A stretch of 64,000 bases of DNA, from assembly GCF_004364285.1 (NCBI RefSeq), contig NZ_SOBE01000001.1:620001-684000 (forward strand), written 5' to 3'. Below the pieces are notes generated by a model that saw nothing but the letters and a program-made list of their open reading frames with translations, ran no database searches and was not told the DNA's origin. Position 1 is the stretch's first letter; each line of letters opens with the position of its first letter. Origin of the DNA: Frigoribacterium sp. PhB116 (GTDB lineage: Bacteria > Actinomycetota > Actinomycetes > Actinomycetales > Microbacteriaceae). This document shows positions 1-6,178 of the stretch, piece by piece. A program made the translations under genes and the position numbers.

Positions 1-325
1 TCTTGGAGACGCCCTTGAGCACCGGGACGGTCGCGATGTTGTCGACGACCCGGCGGTGCGGCAGCAGCCCCGAGTTCTGCATCACGTAGCCGATGCTGCG
101 GCGGAGGCCCACGGGCTCGAGGCCGCCGATCTCGTCTCCGTCGATCTCGATCGACCCGCTGGTCGGGTCGACCATCCGGTTGATCATCCTGAGGATGGTG
201 GTCTTGCCGCAGCCGCTCGACCCGACGAAGACCGTCGTCTGACGGGACGGGATGACGAGGCTGAAGTCGTCGACGGCCAGGGTGCCGTCGGGATACTGCT
301 TGGTCACCGAGGTGAACTCGATCAT
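1..325 (-). CDS. Glycine betaine/choline-type ABC transporter ATP-binding protein (C-terminus outside window)
   Basis: This is the first 108 residues of an ABC ATPase that would energise uptake of a quaternary amine such as betaine, carnitine or choline. The Walker A motif GSSGCGKTT sits at residues 35-43 and the Q-loop at Gln83 in the context YVMQNSGLLPH. The aromatic-Q-x-x-G-L-x-P-H form is typical of the ProV/OpuCA/OpuBA branch rather than of amino-acid or sugar importers. The signature motif, Walker B and any CBS domains lie beyond position 1. The ATG at 325 has a GAGGAA Shine-Dalgarno about 8 nt upstream. A TetR gene lies directly upstream on the same strand and could control the operon. 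The family call is good; the exact substrate is inferred. Confidence 0.8.
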   Translation of the reverse strand, partial: MIEFTSVTKQYPDGTLAVDDFSLVIPSRQTTVFVGSSGCGKTTILRMINRMVDPTSGSIEIDGDEIGGLEPVGLRRSIGYVMQNSGLLPHRRVVDNIATVPVLKGVSK

Positions 326-431
326 GGGTGGCTCATTCCTCGTGGGCAGCACGAATCGACACTTGCCAGTCCCGACACTGAACCACACGACGACGGATGA
401 GGGCCGTCCCCGCCTCGTCCTCTTCGCAGAA

Positions 432-443
432 CGGACCGTCCGG
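432..443. promoter_or_regulatory. 12-bp perfect palindrome, possible TetR operator
   Basis: CGGACCGTCCGG is a perfect palindrome lying about 107 bp upstream of the ABC ATPase start and just beyond the stop of the TetR gene. The position suits an operator for the neighbouring regulator. A palindrome this short can arise by chance in GC-rich DNA. Confidence 0.3.
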
Positions 444-457
444 GGCCCGCCGACGCG

Positions 458-1105
458 TCAGGCGAGGGTGAGGTGCGCCTCGAGGTAGGACTTCGACACA
501 CGACGGCACTCGTCCACGAAGCGCGCGTCGCCGTCGCCGCCGGCGAGGAACGCCCGCGCGAGGAGCGAGACGCCGATCTCGACCACGACCTGCACGGCGA
601 GCTCGGAGTCGGCGTCGCGGACGACGCCGAAGCGCTGCTCGAACATCCCGAGCACGGCCTCGGCGAAAGGGCTGAGCGAGGAGGTGGCCTGCGGCGAGCC
701 CGCGTCGGGAGCGTCGCTGAAGCGGATGGCCCGGAAGCCGGGCTCGTTCCGGTAGAGCTCGACCTTGGAGTCGATCACGATGTCGACGGCGCCGCGCCAG
801 TCGGCAGCGCCGTCTGCGTCGAGGGTGTCGGCCACCCGGTTCGTCAAGCGCTGCACGCAGCGCAGCGCGAGGGCGTCGACGACCGCGATGCGGTCGGGGA
901 AGTACCGGTAGACCGTGCCGATGGAGGCGCCGGCCCGCTCGGCGACCATCGCCGTCGTCAGGCGCTCATAGCCGATCTCGTCGATGATCGCGGCGGCGGC
1001 GTCGAGGAGGCCGGTGAGCCGTGCGGAGCTGCGAGCCTGCACGGGCTCGTTCCTGAGCAGCGACGAACCCCCGGGCAGTGCGTCGTGGACGTCGGTGACG
1101 AGCAA
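458..1105 (-). CDS. TetR/AcrR family transcriptional regulator
   Basis: This 215-residue DNA-binding repressor has a canonical TetR N-terminal helix-turn-helix at about residues 45-72, with the block MVAERAGASIGTVYRYF (recognition helix in SIGTVYRYF). The rest is an all-helical ligand-binding and dimerisation domain of normal length (about 130 residues) for the family. The start is TTG at 1105, chosen because AAGGAGA lies 7 nt upstream and no ATG or GTG fits better. The next gene downstream on the same strand is the betaine-type ABC ATPase, so this may be its local regulator. The ligand cannot be read from the sequence. Confidence 0.85.
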   Translation of the reverse strand: MLVTDVHDALPGGSSLLRNEPVQARSSARLTGLLDAAAAIIDEIGYERLTTAMVAERAGASIGTVYRYFPDRIAVVDALALRCVQRLTNRVADTLDADGAADWRGAVDIVIDSKVELYRNEPGFRAIRFSDAPDAGSPQATSSLSPFAEAVLGMFEQRFGVVRDADSELAVQVVVEIGVSLLARAFLAGGDGDARFVDECRRVSKSYLEAHLTLA

Positions 1106-1206
1106 GGGGTTCTCCTTCGTGCGGCGTCGCCGGAGCGACGTGGTGCGTGCGGTGCGGTCCGTGACCGGCGGGTCAGGGTCCTGAGGGGGCGTCAGGGCGA
1201 CCTCGT

Positions 1207-1222
1207 CGACCGATGTCGGTCG
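1207..1222. promoter_or_regulatory. Inverted repeat upstream of the SRAP gene
   Basis: CGACCGA and TCGGTCG form 7-bp perfect arms around a TG centre, 20 bp before the SRAP start and in the region shared with the TetR gene. It could be an operator for either gene. It does not match the palindrome at 432-443 or a LexA box. Confidence 0.3.
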
Positions 1223-1229
1223 CAGCCGG

Positions 1230-1235
1230 GAGAAT
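1230..1235 (+). promoter_or_regulatory. Candidate leaderless -10 (GAGAAT) of the SRAP gene
   Basis: GAGAAT lies exactly 7 nt before the ATG at 1243, the spacing at which transcription would begin at the start codon. The first base departs from the TAnnnT consensus, so this is weaker than the other boxes of this type in the window. Confidence 0.35.
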
Positions 1236-1242
1236 GGTGCGC

Positions 1243-1965
1243 ATGTGCGGACGATTCGTGATGGCGCGTGCCTCGAGCGACCTGGTGCCCTTGTTCGACG
1301 TCGACGTCTCGGGCGACAGTCTCCCAGACCCTTCCTGGAACATCGCTCCGACCCGCCCGGTGACGGTGCTGATCGACGCTGCGCCCCGCGGGGACGACGC
1401 GGGCGGGCCTCCCGTGCGCCGCCTCGCCGCCGCTCGGTGGGGCCTCGTCCCGGCCGGCTCCGACGGTCCGGTCGGCCCCCCGGTGTTCAACGCACGGTCC
1501 GAGACGGCCGCCGAGAAGCCGATGTTCCGCGGGGCCCTGGCCTCACGGCGGGCCCTCGTGCCGGCGACGGGCTGGTACGAGTGGCAGGCGCTGCCCGACG
1601 GGGGCAAGCGTCCCGTCGCGGTGCGGCTCCCCGACGACGAGGTCGTCCTGTTCGCGGCGCTCTACGAGTGGTGGCGCGACCCGGGCGCGGAGGTGGGGTC
1701 GCCGTCCCGGTGGCTGCTGTCCACGACCGTGCTGACCCGCGCCTCCTCGGGTCCGCTCGCGGCCGTCCACGACCGGATGCCCGTGCTCGTCGGCGCCGAC
1801 GTCATGGACGACTGGCTCGACCCGGAGGCCGAGGGCGACGACGACCTGCTGCAGGGCGTCGCGGGGCTGTCCGACGAGATCGCCGCTCGGCTCGTGGTGC
1901 ACGAGGTCTCCCCCGACGTCGGCTCGGTCGCGAACGACTCCCCCTCCTTGCTGCTGCCCGTGTGA
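1243..1965 (+). CDS. SOS response-associated peptidase (SRAP, YedK/HMCES family)
   Basis: SRAP proteins protect cells by forming a covalent thiazolidine crosslink with abasic sites in single-stranded DNA and later reversing it. This 240-residue protein begins Met-Cys-Gly-Arg-Phe, and Cys2 is the family nucleophile after Met removal. That is why the ATG at 1243 was preferred over in-frame upstream starts. Other family residues are visible: Asn83 in FNARSE, Glu113 in GWYEW and His176 in VHDRMP. Length is typical of the family. A GAGAAT box lies 7 nt before the start and an inverted repeat lies just upstream. Despite its name no LexA box is present, so SOS control is not supported here. Confidence 0.93.
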   Translation: MCGRFVMARASSDLVPLFDVDVSGDSLPDPSWNIAPTRPVTVLIDAAPRGDDAGGPPVRRLAAARWGLVPAGSDGPVGPPVFNARSETAAEKPMFRGALASRRALVPATGWYEWQALPDGGKRPVAVRLPDDEVVLFAALYEWWRDPGAEVGSPSRWLLSTTVLTRASSGPLAAVHDRMPVLVGADVMDDWLDPEAEGDDDLLQGVAGLSDEIAARLVVHEVSPDVGSVANDSPSLLLPV

Positions 1966-1997
1966 GGCCGTGAGGGCGCACGGTCGGTCGACCGTGC

Positions 1998-2003
1998 GAG
2001 GAT
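1998..2003 (+). promoter_or_regulatory. GAGGAT box 6 nt before the App1-like start
   Basis: GAGGAT is followed by 6 nt and the ATG at 2010. It resembles the leaderless -10 boxes seen at other genes here, but GAGG could equally act as a Shine-Dalgarno sequence. Confidence 0.3.
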
Positions 2004-2009
2004 GACCGG

Positions 2010-3062
2010 ATGCCCGACATCCGAAAGCCGGCCCCGGCCGCTGTCGAGCCCCTCCTGCACCGGGCGGCGCGCATCGAGAACTCCGTGCACCGGTTCCGCG
2101 AGAAGCGGGCCCGCAAGCGCGGCCTGCGTCCGACGATCGTGCCGTACACGGGCTACGGCTCGAGCGGGTGGGTCCGTGTCCTGTCGCGCGTGCTGCTCAC
2201 GCGGACCGGCACCCTCGACGGCGCCGACCGCGCGAACGTCCGCGGCTGGCGCAGCTTCACGAGCGTGCCCGTCGAGCACGCGGTCGTCGAGGTGACCATC
2301 GGCGGACGGACGCAGACGGTGACCACGGATCGCGGCGGCGTCCTCGACGTGCGGCTCGAGTCCGACCTGGCGCCGGGCTGGCACGTCGTGACGATCACGA
2401 CCGAGGGCTCCCTCCCGGTGGAGGCGCCGGTCGCGGTGATCGACCCCGACGCGCGCTTCGGCATCGTCTCGGACATCGACGACACGGTCATGGTGACCTC
2501 CCTCCCGAGGCCCCTGCTCGCGGCGTGGAACACCTTCGTCCTCAACGAGCACGCTCGGCGGCCGGTGCCCGGCATGGCCGTCCTGTACGAACGGCTGCAC
2601 GCGTCGTCGGGAGGCTGCCCGGTCGTCTACCTGTCGACGGGCGCCTGGAACGTCGCCCCCACGCTCTCGCGGTTCCTCTCGCGGAACCTCTATCCCCGCG
2701 GCCCCCTGCTGCTCACGGACTGGGGTCCCACGCACGACCGCTTCTTCCGGAGCGGTCGACTCCACAAGCAGGGCTCGCTCGACCGGCTGGCGGAGGAGTT
2801 CCCCCAGGTACGGTGGCTGCTCGTCGGCGACGACGGGCAGCACGACGAGGAGCTCTACGGCCGGTTCCTGCACGACCACCCCGAGAACGTGGCCGCGGTG
2901 GCCATCCGCGAGCTGTCGCCGAGCGAGGCCGTGCTGGCCGGAGGGCGGTCCCGGTCGGAGCACGCCCAGGGCACCGATGTCGCCTGGGTGTCCGCGCCGG
3001 ACGGCGCCGGCCTCTGGGACCAGCTGACGGAGGCAGGGGTCGTCACCGCCCGGACGCCCTGA
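2010..3062 (+). CDS. App1-type phosphatase domain protein (DUF2183)
   Basis: This 350-residue protein belongs to the HAD-like App1 family, whose yeast member dephosphorylates phosphatidate. The catalytic DxDxT motif is DIDDT at residues 155-159. Downstream blocks match the family: VVYLSTGAWN (Ser/Thr motif II), a Lys in LHKQGS and an acidic motif in LLVGDDGQHD. The N-terminal 150 residues form a beta-rich accessory region. There is no signal peptide, so it should be cytosolic. In bacteria the substrate is not established, and lipid phosphate is an inference from yeast. It is monocistronic, between SRAP and the HipB gene. Confidence 0.88.
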   Translation: MPDIRKPAPAAVEPLLHRAARIENSVHRFREKRARKRGLRPTIVPYTGYGSSGWVRVLSRVLLTRTGTLDGADRANVRGWRSFTSVPVEHAVVEVTIGGRTQTVTTDRGGVLDVRLESDLAPGWHVVTITTEGSLPVEAPVAVIDPDARFGIVSDIDDTVMVTSLPRPLLAAWNTFVLNEHARRPVPGMAVLYERLHASSGGCPVVYLSTGAWNVAPTLSRFLSRNLYPRGPLLLTDWGPTHDRFFRSGRLHKQGSLDRLAEEFPQVRWLLVGDDGQHDEELYGRFLHDHPENVAAVAIRELSPSEAVLAGGRSRSEHAQGTDVAWVSAPDGAGLWDQLTEAGVVTARTP

Positions 3063-3088
3063 GCCGTCGCGAGAAGTTGCGGTCCCGC

Positions 3089-3143
3089 TATGACGGGAAA
3101 TCCGGTTGTCAGGATGCGATGTGGCTCTTATGATCGGAAATCC
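3089..3143 (+). promoter_or_regulatory. Two direct repeats, 40 bp apart: likely HipB operators
   Basis: TATGACGGGAAATCC (3089-3103) and TATGATCGGAAATCC (3129-3143) are 15-bp repeats with two differences. Their starts are exactly 40 bp apart, about four helical turns, so both face the same side of the DNA. The second copy contains the predicted -10 hexamer. HipB-type antitoxins autorepress by binding repeated operators in their own promoter, so these are the natural candidates. Confidence 0.6.
3106..3134 (+). promoter_or_regulatory. hipBA promoter (TTGTCA - 17 nt - TATGAT)
   Basis: TTGTCA at 3106-3111 and TATGAT at 3129-3134 are separated by 17 nt. Each differs from the housekeeping consensus by one base. 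This is the best sigma-70-type promoter in the window and lies 28 nt before the hipB start. Confidence 0.7.
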
Positions 3144-3161
3144 ACGTACAGGAGGACCATG

Positions 3162-3506
3162 ATGGATCAGCCCTTCCCCGATCCCCCCGCGCGGTCCACG
3201 GACGAGTGGGAGGCCCGGATCGGCAGCCAGGTGCGGGCGTCGCGACTCGATGCCGGGCTCGACCAGATCTCGTTGGCACGCCGGGCCGACCTCTCGACCA
3301 GCACCCTCCAGTCGCTCGAGAACGGCCGCGGGAGCACCCTCTCGACCCTGGTGCGCGTGCTGCGGGCCCTCGGCGCCGAGGACGCCCTCGACGCCCTGGC
3401 CCCGGCGAGCGCCGTGAGTCCCATCGACGTCCTCCGATCGGCCGACCCGGCCCCGCGTCGTCGCGTGTACCGGCCACGGGCACCGCGCGGGAGCAGCGGG
3501 TCGTGA
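3162..3506 (+). CDS. HipB-like XRE-family antitoxin/regulator
   Basis: This 114-residue protein carries an XRE helix-turn-helix at about residues 22-75, with visible landmarks IGSQVRASRL, QISLARRADLSTSTLQSLENG and a following helix. The C-terminal tail is basic and probably disordered. HipB antitoxins bind HipA and repress the operon. Two ATGs lie in tandem; 3162 is preferred because GGAGGA then has 5 nt spacing, against 2 nt for 3159. Its stop overlaps the GTG start of the hipA-like gene in a GTGA motif, so the two are translationally coupled. The promoter upstream carries paired repeats that probably serve as autoregulatory operators. Confidence 0.85.
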   Translation: MDQPFPDPPARSTDEWEARIGSQVRASRLDAGLDQISLARRADLSTSTLQSLENGRGSTLSTLVRVLRALGAEDALDALAPASAVSPIDVLRSADPAPRRRVYRPRAPRGSSGS

Positions 3507-4783
3507 GCTGGGTGCCGGTCCAGGCGGTCGAGGTCACGGCCTGGGGCGAGCGGGTCGGCGCGGTCGCCCTCGACCCCGCGCTCGGTGCGTACGTGTTCGA
3601 GTACTACCCCGAGTGGGCGGCGCGGGGCGTCGAGCTCGCCCCGCTGACCATGCCGGTCCGTCGGCGCCGGCACGTGTTCCCGCAGCTGCCGGAGACGACG
3701 TTCCACCGCCTCCCCGCGTTGCTGGCGGACGCTCTGCCCGACGACTTCGGGAACGCCGTGATCGACGCGTGGCTGGCGAGGCAGGGCGTCGGGCGCGGGG
3801 CGGCGACGCCGCTCGACCGGCTGGCCTACATGGCGGACCGGGCGATGGGCGCCCTCGAGTTCCGGCCGTCCCGGGGGCCGCGTCACCGGACCGCGAGCGC
3901 GGTCGAGCTGAGCGACCTGGTCGCGGGTGCGCGGAGCGTCCTCGACGCCGAGTTCTCGGACGACCGGGAGAACGAGTCGGCGGTCCGCTCCCTGATCCAG
4001 GTGGGGACGTCGGCGGGAGGGGCCCGGGCCAAGGCCGTGGTCGCGTGGGACCGCGAGACCGGCGAGGTCCGGTCCGGCCAGCTGCCGGCTCCCGAGGGGT
4101 TCGAGCACTGGCTGCTGAAGCTCGACGGCATGGGCGCCGACTCGGAGCTCGGGCAGGGCGACTCGTCGGGCAGGGTGGAGCTGGCGTACTCGGCGATGGC
4201 AGGGGCCGCCGGCATCGACATGGCCGAGTGCCGGCTGCTCGAGGAGGGCGACAGGGCCCACTTCATGACCCGGCGCTTCGACCGGCTGCCGTCGGGCAAG
4301 GCGCACACGGTGACCCTCTGCGGCACGGCGCACCTCGACTTCCGCCAGCGACAGGTGCACGACTACGGACAGCTGTTCGACGTGGCGACCCGCGTCGTCG
4401 GGCGGGAGGCGCTGCCGCAGGCGTTCCGGCGCATGGTGTTCAACGTGCTGGCGGCGAACAACGACGACCACACGAAGAACACGTCGTTCCTGCTCCGGTC
4501 GGCGACGTCGCCGTGGGAGCTGGCGCCCGCGTACGACGTGACGTTCGCGCACAACCCGACGGGCAGGTTCACGTACCAGCACCTGATGGGGGTCGACGGC
4601 GTGTGGCGCGACCCCGCCGAGGCGGACGTGATGCGCCTGGCCGACCGACACCTCGTGCCCGGCGCGTCGGACATCGTGGCGGAGGTGCACGACGCGGTCG
4701 CCGGCTGGCGCGGCTTCGCCGACGAGGCCGGGGTGCCGGGGGGCGTCGCGCGTCACGTGCAGGAGAGCCTGCTGCCCTGGTGA
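3503..4783 (+). CDS. HipA-family Ser/Thr kinase toxin
   Basis: HipA toxins are kinases; E. coli HipA phosphorylates glutamyl-tRNA synthetase and stalls growth. This 426-residue protein shows the family catalytic block NNDDHTKN at about residues 319-326, the metal-binding LAPAYDVT motif shortly after, and the Gly-rich GTSAGGARAKA loop that corresponds to the regulatory P-loop of HipA. There is no separate HipA N1 domain gene. The GTG at 3503 overlaps the hipB stop, so translation of toxin follows antitoxin. The kinase target here is unknown. The pair is a plausible active toxin-antitoxin module, since no key residue appears lost. Confidence 0.88.
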   Translation: MSWVPVQAVEVTAWGERVGAVALDPALGAYVFEYYPEWAARGVELAPLTMPVRRRRHVFPQLPETTFHRLPALLADALPDDFGNAVIDAWLARQGVGRGAATPLDRLAYMADRAMGALEFRPSRGPRHRTASAVELSDLVAGARSVLDAEFSDDRENESAVRSLIQVGTSAGGARAKAVVAWDRETGEVRSGQLPAPEGFEHWLLKLDGMGADSELGQGDSSGRVELAYSAMAGAAGIDMAECRLLEEGDRAHFMTRRFDRLPSGKAHTVTLCGTAHLDFRQRQVHDYGQLFDVATRVVGREALPQAFRRMVFNVLAANNDDHTKNTSFLLRSATSPWELAPAYDVTFAHNPTGRFTYQHLMGVDGVWRDPAEADVMRLADRHLVPGASDIVAEVHDAVAGWRGFADEAGVPGGVARHVQESLLPW

Positions 4784-4816
4784 CGGAGGCCCCTGGCCGA
4801 TGTCGGGGGCCCGACC

Positions 4817-4843
4817 TACACTCGAGGTCGAACACACGTTCGA
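4817..4843 (+). promoter_or_regulatory. LexA (SOS) box with -10 element before the DUF6504 gene
   Basis: TCGAACACACGTTCGA at 4828-4843 matches the actinobacterial LexA operator (GAAC-n4-GTTC core). A TACACT -10 lies at 4817-4822, so LexA would cover the transcription start. The same 16-mer occurs before dnaE2. Confidence 0.9.
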
Positions 4844-4856
4844 ACGAGGAGGCGGC

Positions 4857-5183
4857 ATGAAGGTCGACGAAGCGGTGCCGGTCGAGACGACCGAGGGCGG
4901 GGCGCCGTTGCGGTTCGTCTGGCGGGGGGTCGTGTACGGCGTGGTGAGCCCGCCGGAGCGGTGGGTCACCCGACGCGAGTGGTGGCGATCGGCGGCCAGG
5001 GCGCCCCGTGGCGCCGGGGAGGCGCTGCTCGAGCTGCCGGTCTGGCGGGTCGACGCGCTGCCGCTGACCGACGGGGCGCACCGGGTCGACGGCACCTTCG
5101 ACCTCGCCTGCGACGGCGCCGACGGCTCGTGGCTGCTCCTCGGCGTGTTCGACGACCGGGTCGAGCAGCAGCTGTTCGCGTGA
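4857..5183 (+). CDS. DUF6504-like protein under SOS control
   Basis: This small protein of 108 residues resembles the DUF6504 family, which in actinobacteria is commonly found beside the translesion genes imuB and dnaE2. Visible traits are an N-terminal beta-rich part (RFVWRGVVYGV), a WxxRREWW segment and a C-terminal FDLACDGADGSWLLLGVFDD block. No catalytic motif is recognisable. The ATG at 4857 has GAGGAGGC upstream, and a consensus LexA box lies 13 bp before the start. No imuB is next to it: the next genes are riboflavin transport and a glycosidase. A role in damage tolerance is inferred from the LexA box and family context. Confidence 0.75.
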   Translation: MKVDEAVPVETTEGGAPLRFVWRGVVYGVVSPPERWVTRREWWRSAARAPRGAGEALLELPVWRVDALPLTDGAHRVDGTFDLACDGADGSWLLLGVFDDRVEQQLFA

Positions 5184-5243
5184 CGTCGCGAGACGCCCGC
5201 GACCCTCGGGAATGCCCGGGGTGCAAGACTCGTTCTCACGAGT

Positions 5244-5372
5244 GCTTCGGGGACGGTGTGATTCCGTACCGGCGGTGACAGCCCGCGACCCTCTCGACAC
5301 CGAGAGGCTGATCCAGTGACAGCCCTGCGAGGGCAATTCTGGAGCCGACAGTAAAGTCTGGATGAGAGAAGC
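5244..5372 (+). ncRNA. FMN riboswitch (RFN element)
   Basis: The conserved RFN blocks are present in order: GCTTCGGGGACGGTG, ATTCCGTACCGGCGGTGACAG, GCCCGCGA, CTGATCCAGTG, TTCTGGAGCCGACAGT and AAAGTCTGGATGAGAGAAGC. The closing P1 helix pairs GCTTC (5244-5248) with GAAGC (5368-5372). It lies 75 nt before ribM. FMN binding is expected to lower expression of the riboflavin importer. Confidence 0.96.
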
Positions 5373-5398
5373 GAGCGTCGATCGCGCCTGCGGTTGCG

Positions 5399-5442
5399 CC
5401 TCCCCGATCCGACGACGCCCGGCGTCGTCACCGACGAGGAGG
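5399..5442 (+). promoter_or_regulatory. Candidate riboswitch expression platform (SD sequestration)
   Basis: CCTCC at 5399-5403 can pair with GGAGG (5438-5442) of the ribM Shine-Dalgarno. Between them GACGACGCC/GGCGTCGTC (5411-5429) forms a perfect hairpin that would bring the two together. No U-tract follows, so control of translation rather than termination is the likelier mechanism. Confidence 0.5.
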
Positions 5443-5447
5443 ACACG

Positions 5448-6134
5448 ATGACCCTGATCCGCTGGCTGTTCGACGCGCAGCTCGTGCTGGGCGACCAGAC
5501 GATCCTGTGGCGCGAGGTGATCGGCAACGTCTTCGGCCTGCTGAGCGCCCTCGGCGGCATGCGCCGCAAGGTGTGGGCCTGGCCGGTCGGCATCGTGGGC
5601 AACGCCCTGCTGTTCACCGTGTTCCTCGGGGCCGTCTTCGACACCCCGAACCCGGTGAACCTCCTCGGCCAGGCAGGGCGTCAGGTGATGTTCATCGCGG
5701 TGTCGATCTGGGGCTGGTACCGCTGGAGCCGCTCCCGCGACGGAGGCGCGAGCGCACCTGTCGAGCCCCGCTGGGCCGGCGCGAAGAACCGGGTCGTGCT
5801 CGTCGTGGCCCTGTTCGGCGGCACCGCCGTCCTCACCCCCGTCTTCAGCGCCCTGGGCTCGTACGAGCCCGTGTGGGCGGACGCCTGGATCTTCACGGGC
5901 TCGCTGCTCGCCACCTGGGGCATGGCCAAGGGCTGGGTCGAGTTCTGGCTGATCTGGGTCGCCGTCGACCTCGTCGGCACGCCCCTGCTCTTCAGTGCCG
6001 GCTACTACGCCTCGGGCCTCATGTACGTCTTCTACGGCGCCTTCACCCTGGTCGGCTTCTTCGTGTGGGCGCGCACCCGCCGCAGCAAGCCGCAGGTCGA
6101 GACCCTCTGGCCCGACCCGACGCTGCAACGCTGA
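5448..6134 (+). CDS. ribM: PnuC-family riboflavin transporter
   Basis: This 228-residue integral membrane protein has about seven hydrophobic segments and the PnuC-family hallmark WGWYRW after the third, followed by a second conserved stretch ending in GYYASGLMYVFYG. PnuC-type carriers move nicotinamide riboside, thiamine or riboflavin by facilitated diffusion with trapping by a kinase. The FMN riboswitch directly upstream identifies the riboflavin branch (RibM/PnuX) known from Streptomyces and Corynebacterium. The start ATG has GAGGAGGA 4 nt upstream. ribF, the trapping riboflavin kinase, lies elsewhere in this window at 33 kb. Confidence 0.93.
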   Translation: MTLIRWLFDAQLVLGDQTILWREVIGNVFGLLSALGGMRRKVWAWPVGIVGNALLFTVFLGAVFDTPNPVNLLGQAGRQVMFIAVSIWGWYRWSRSRDGGASAPVEPRWAGAKNRVVLVVALFGGTAVLTPVFSALGSYEPVWADAWIFTGSLLATWGMAKGWVEFWLIWVAVDLVGTPLLFSAGYYASGLMYVFYGAFTLVGFFVWARTRRSKPQVETLWPDPTLQR

Positions 6135-6166
6135 GCCGAGCCGGGTTGGATCAGAGCAGCCGCTGG

Positions 6167-6172
6167 CAGGAT
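6167..6172 (+). promoter_or_regulatory. CAGGAT box 6 nt before the GH15 start
   Basis: CAGGAT then 6 nt then ATG (6179) resembles the leaderless -10 pattern, but AGGA could also serve as a weak Shine-Dalgarno sequence. The ribM stop lies about 33 nt upstream. Confidence 0.3.
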
Positions 6173-6178
6173 GTGCCC

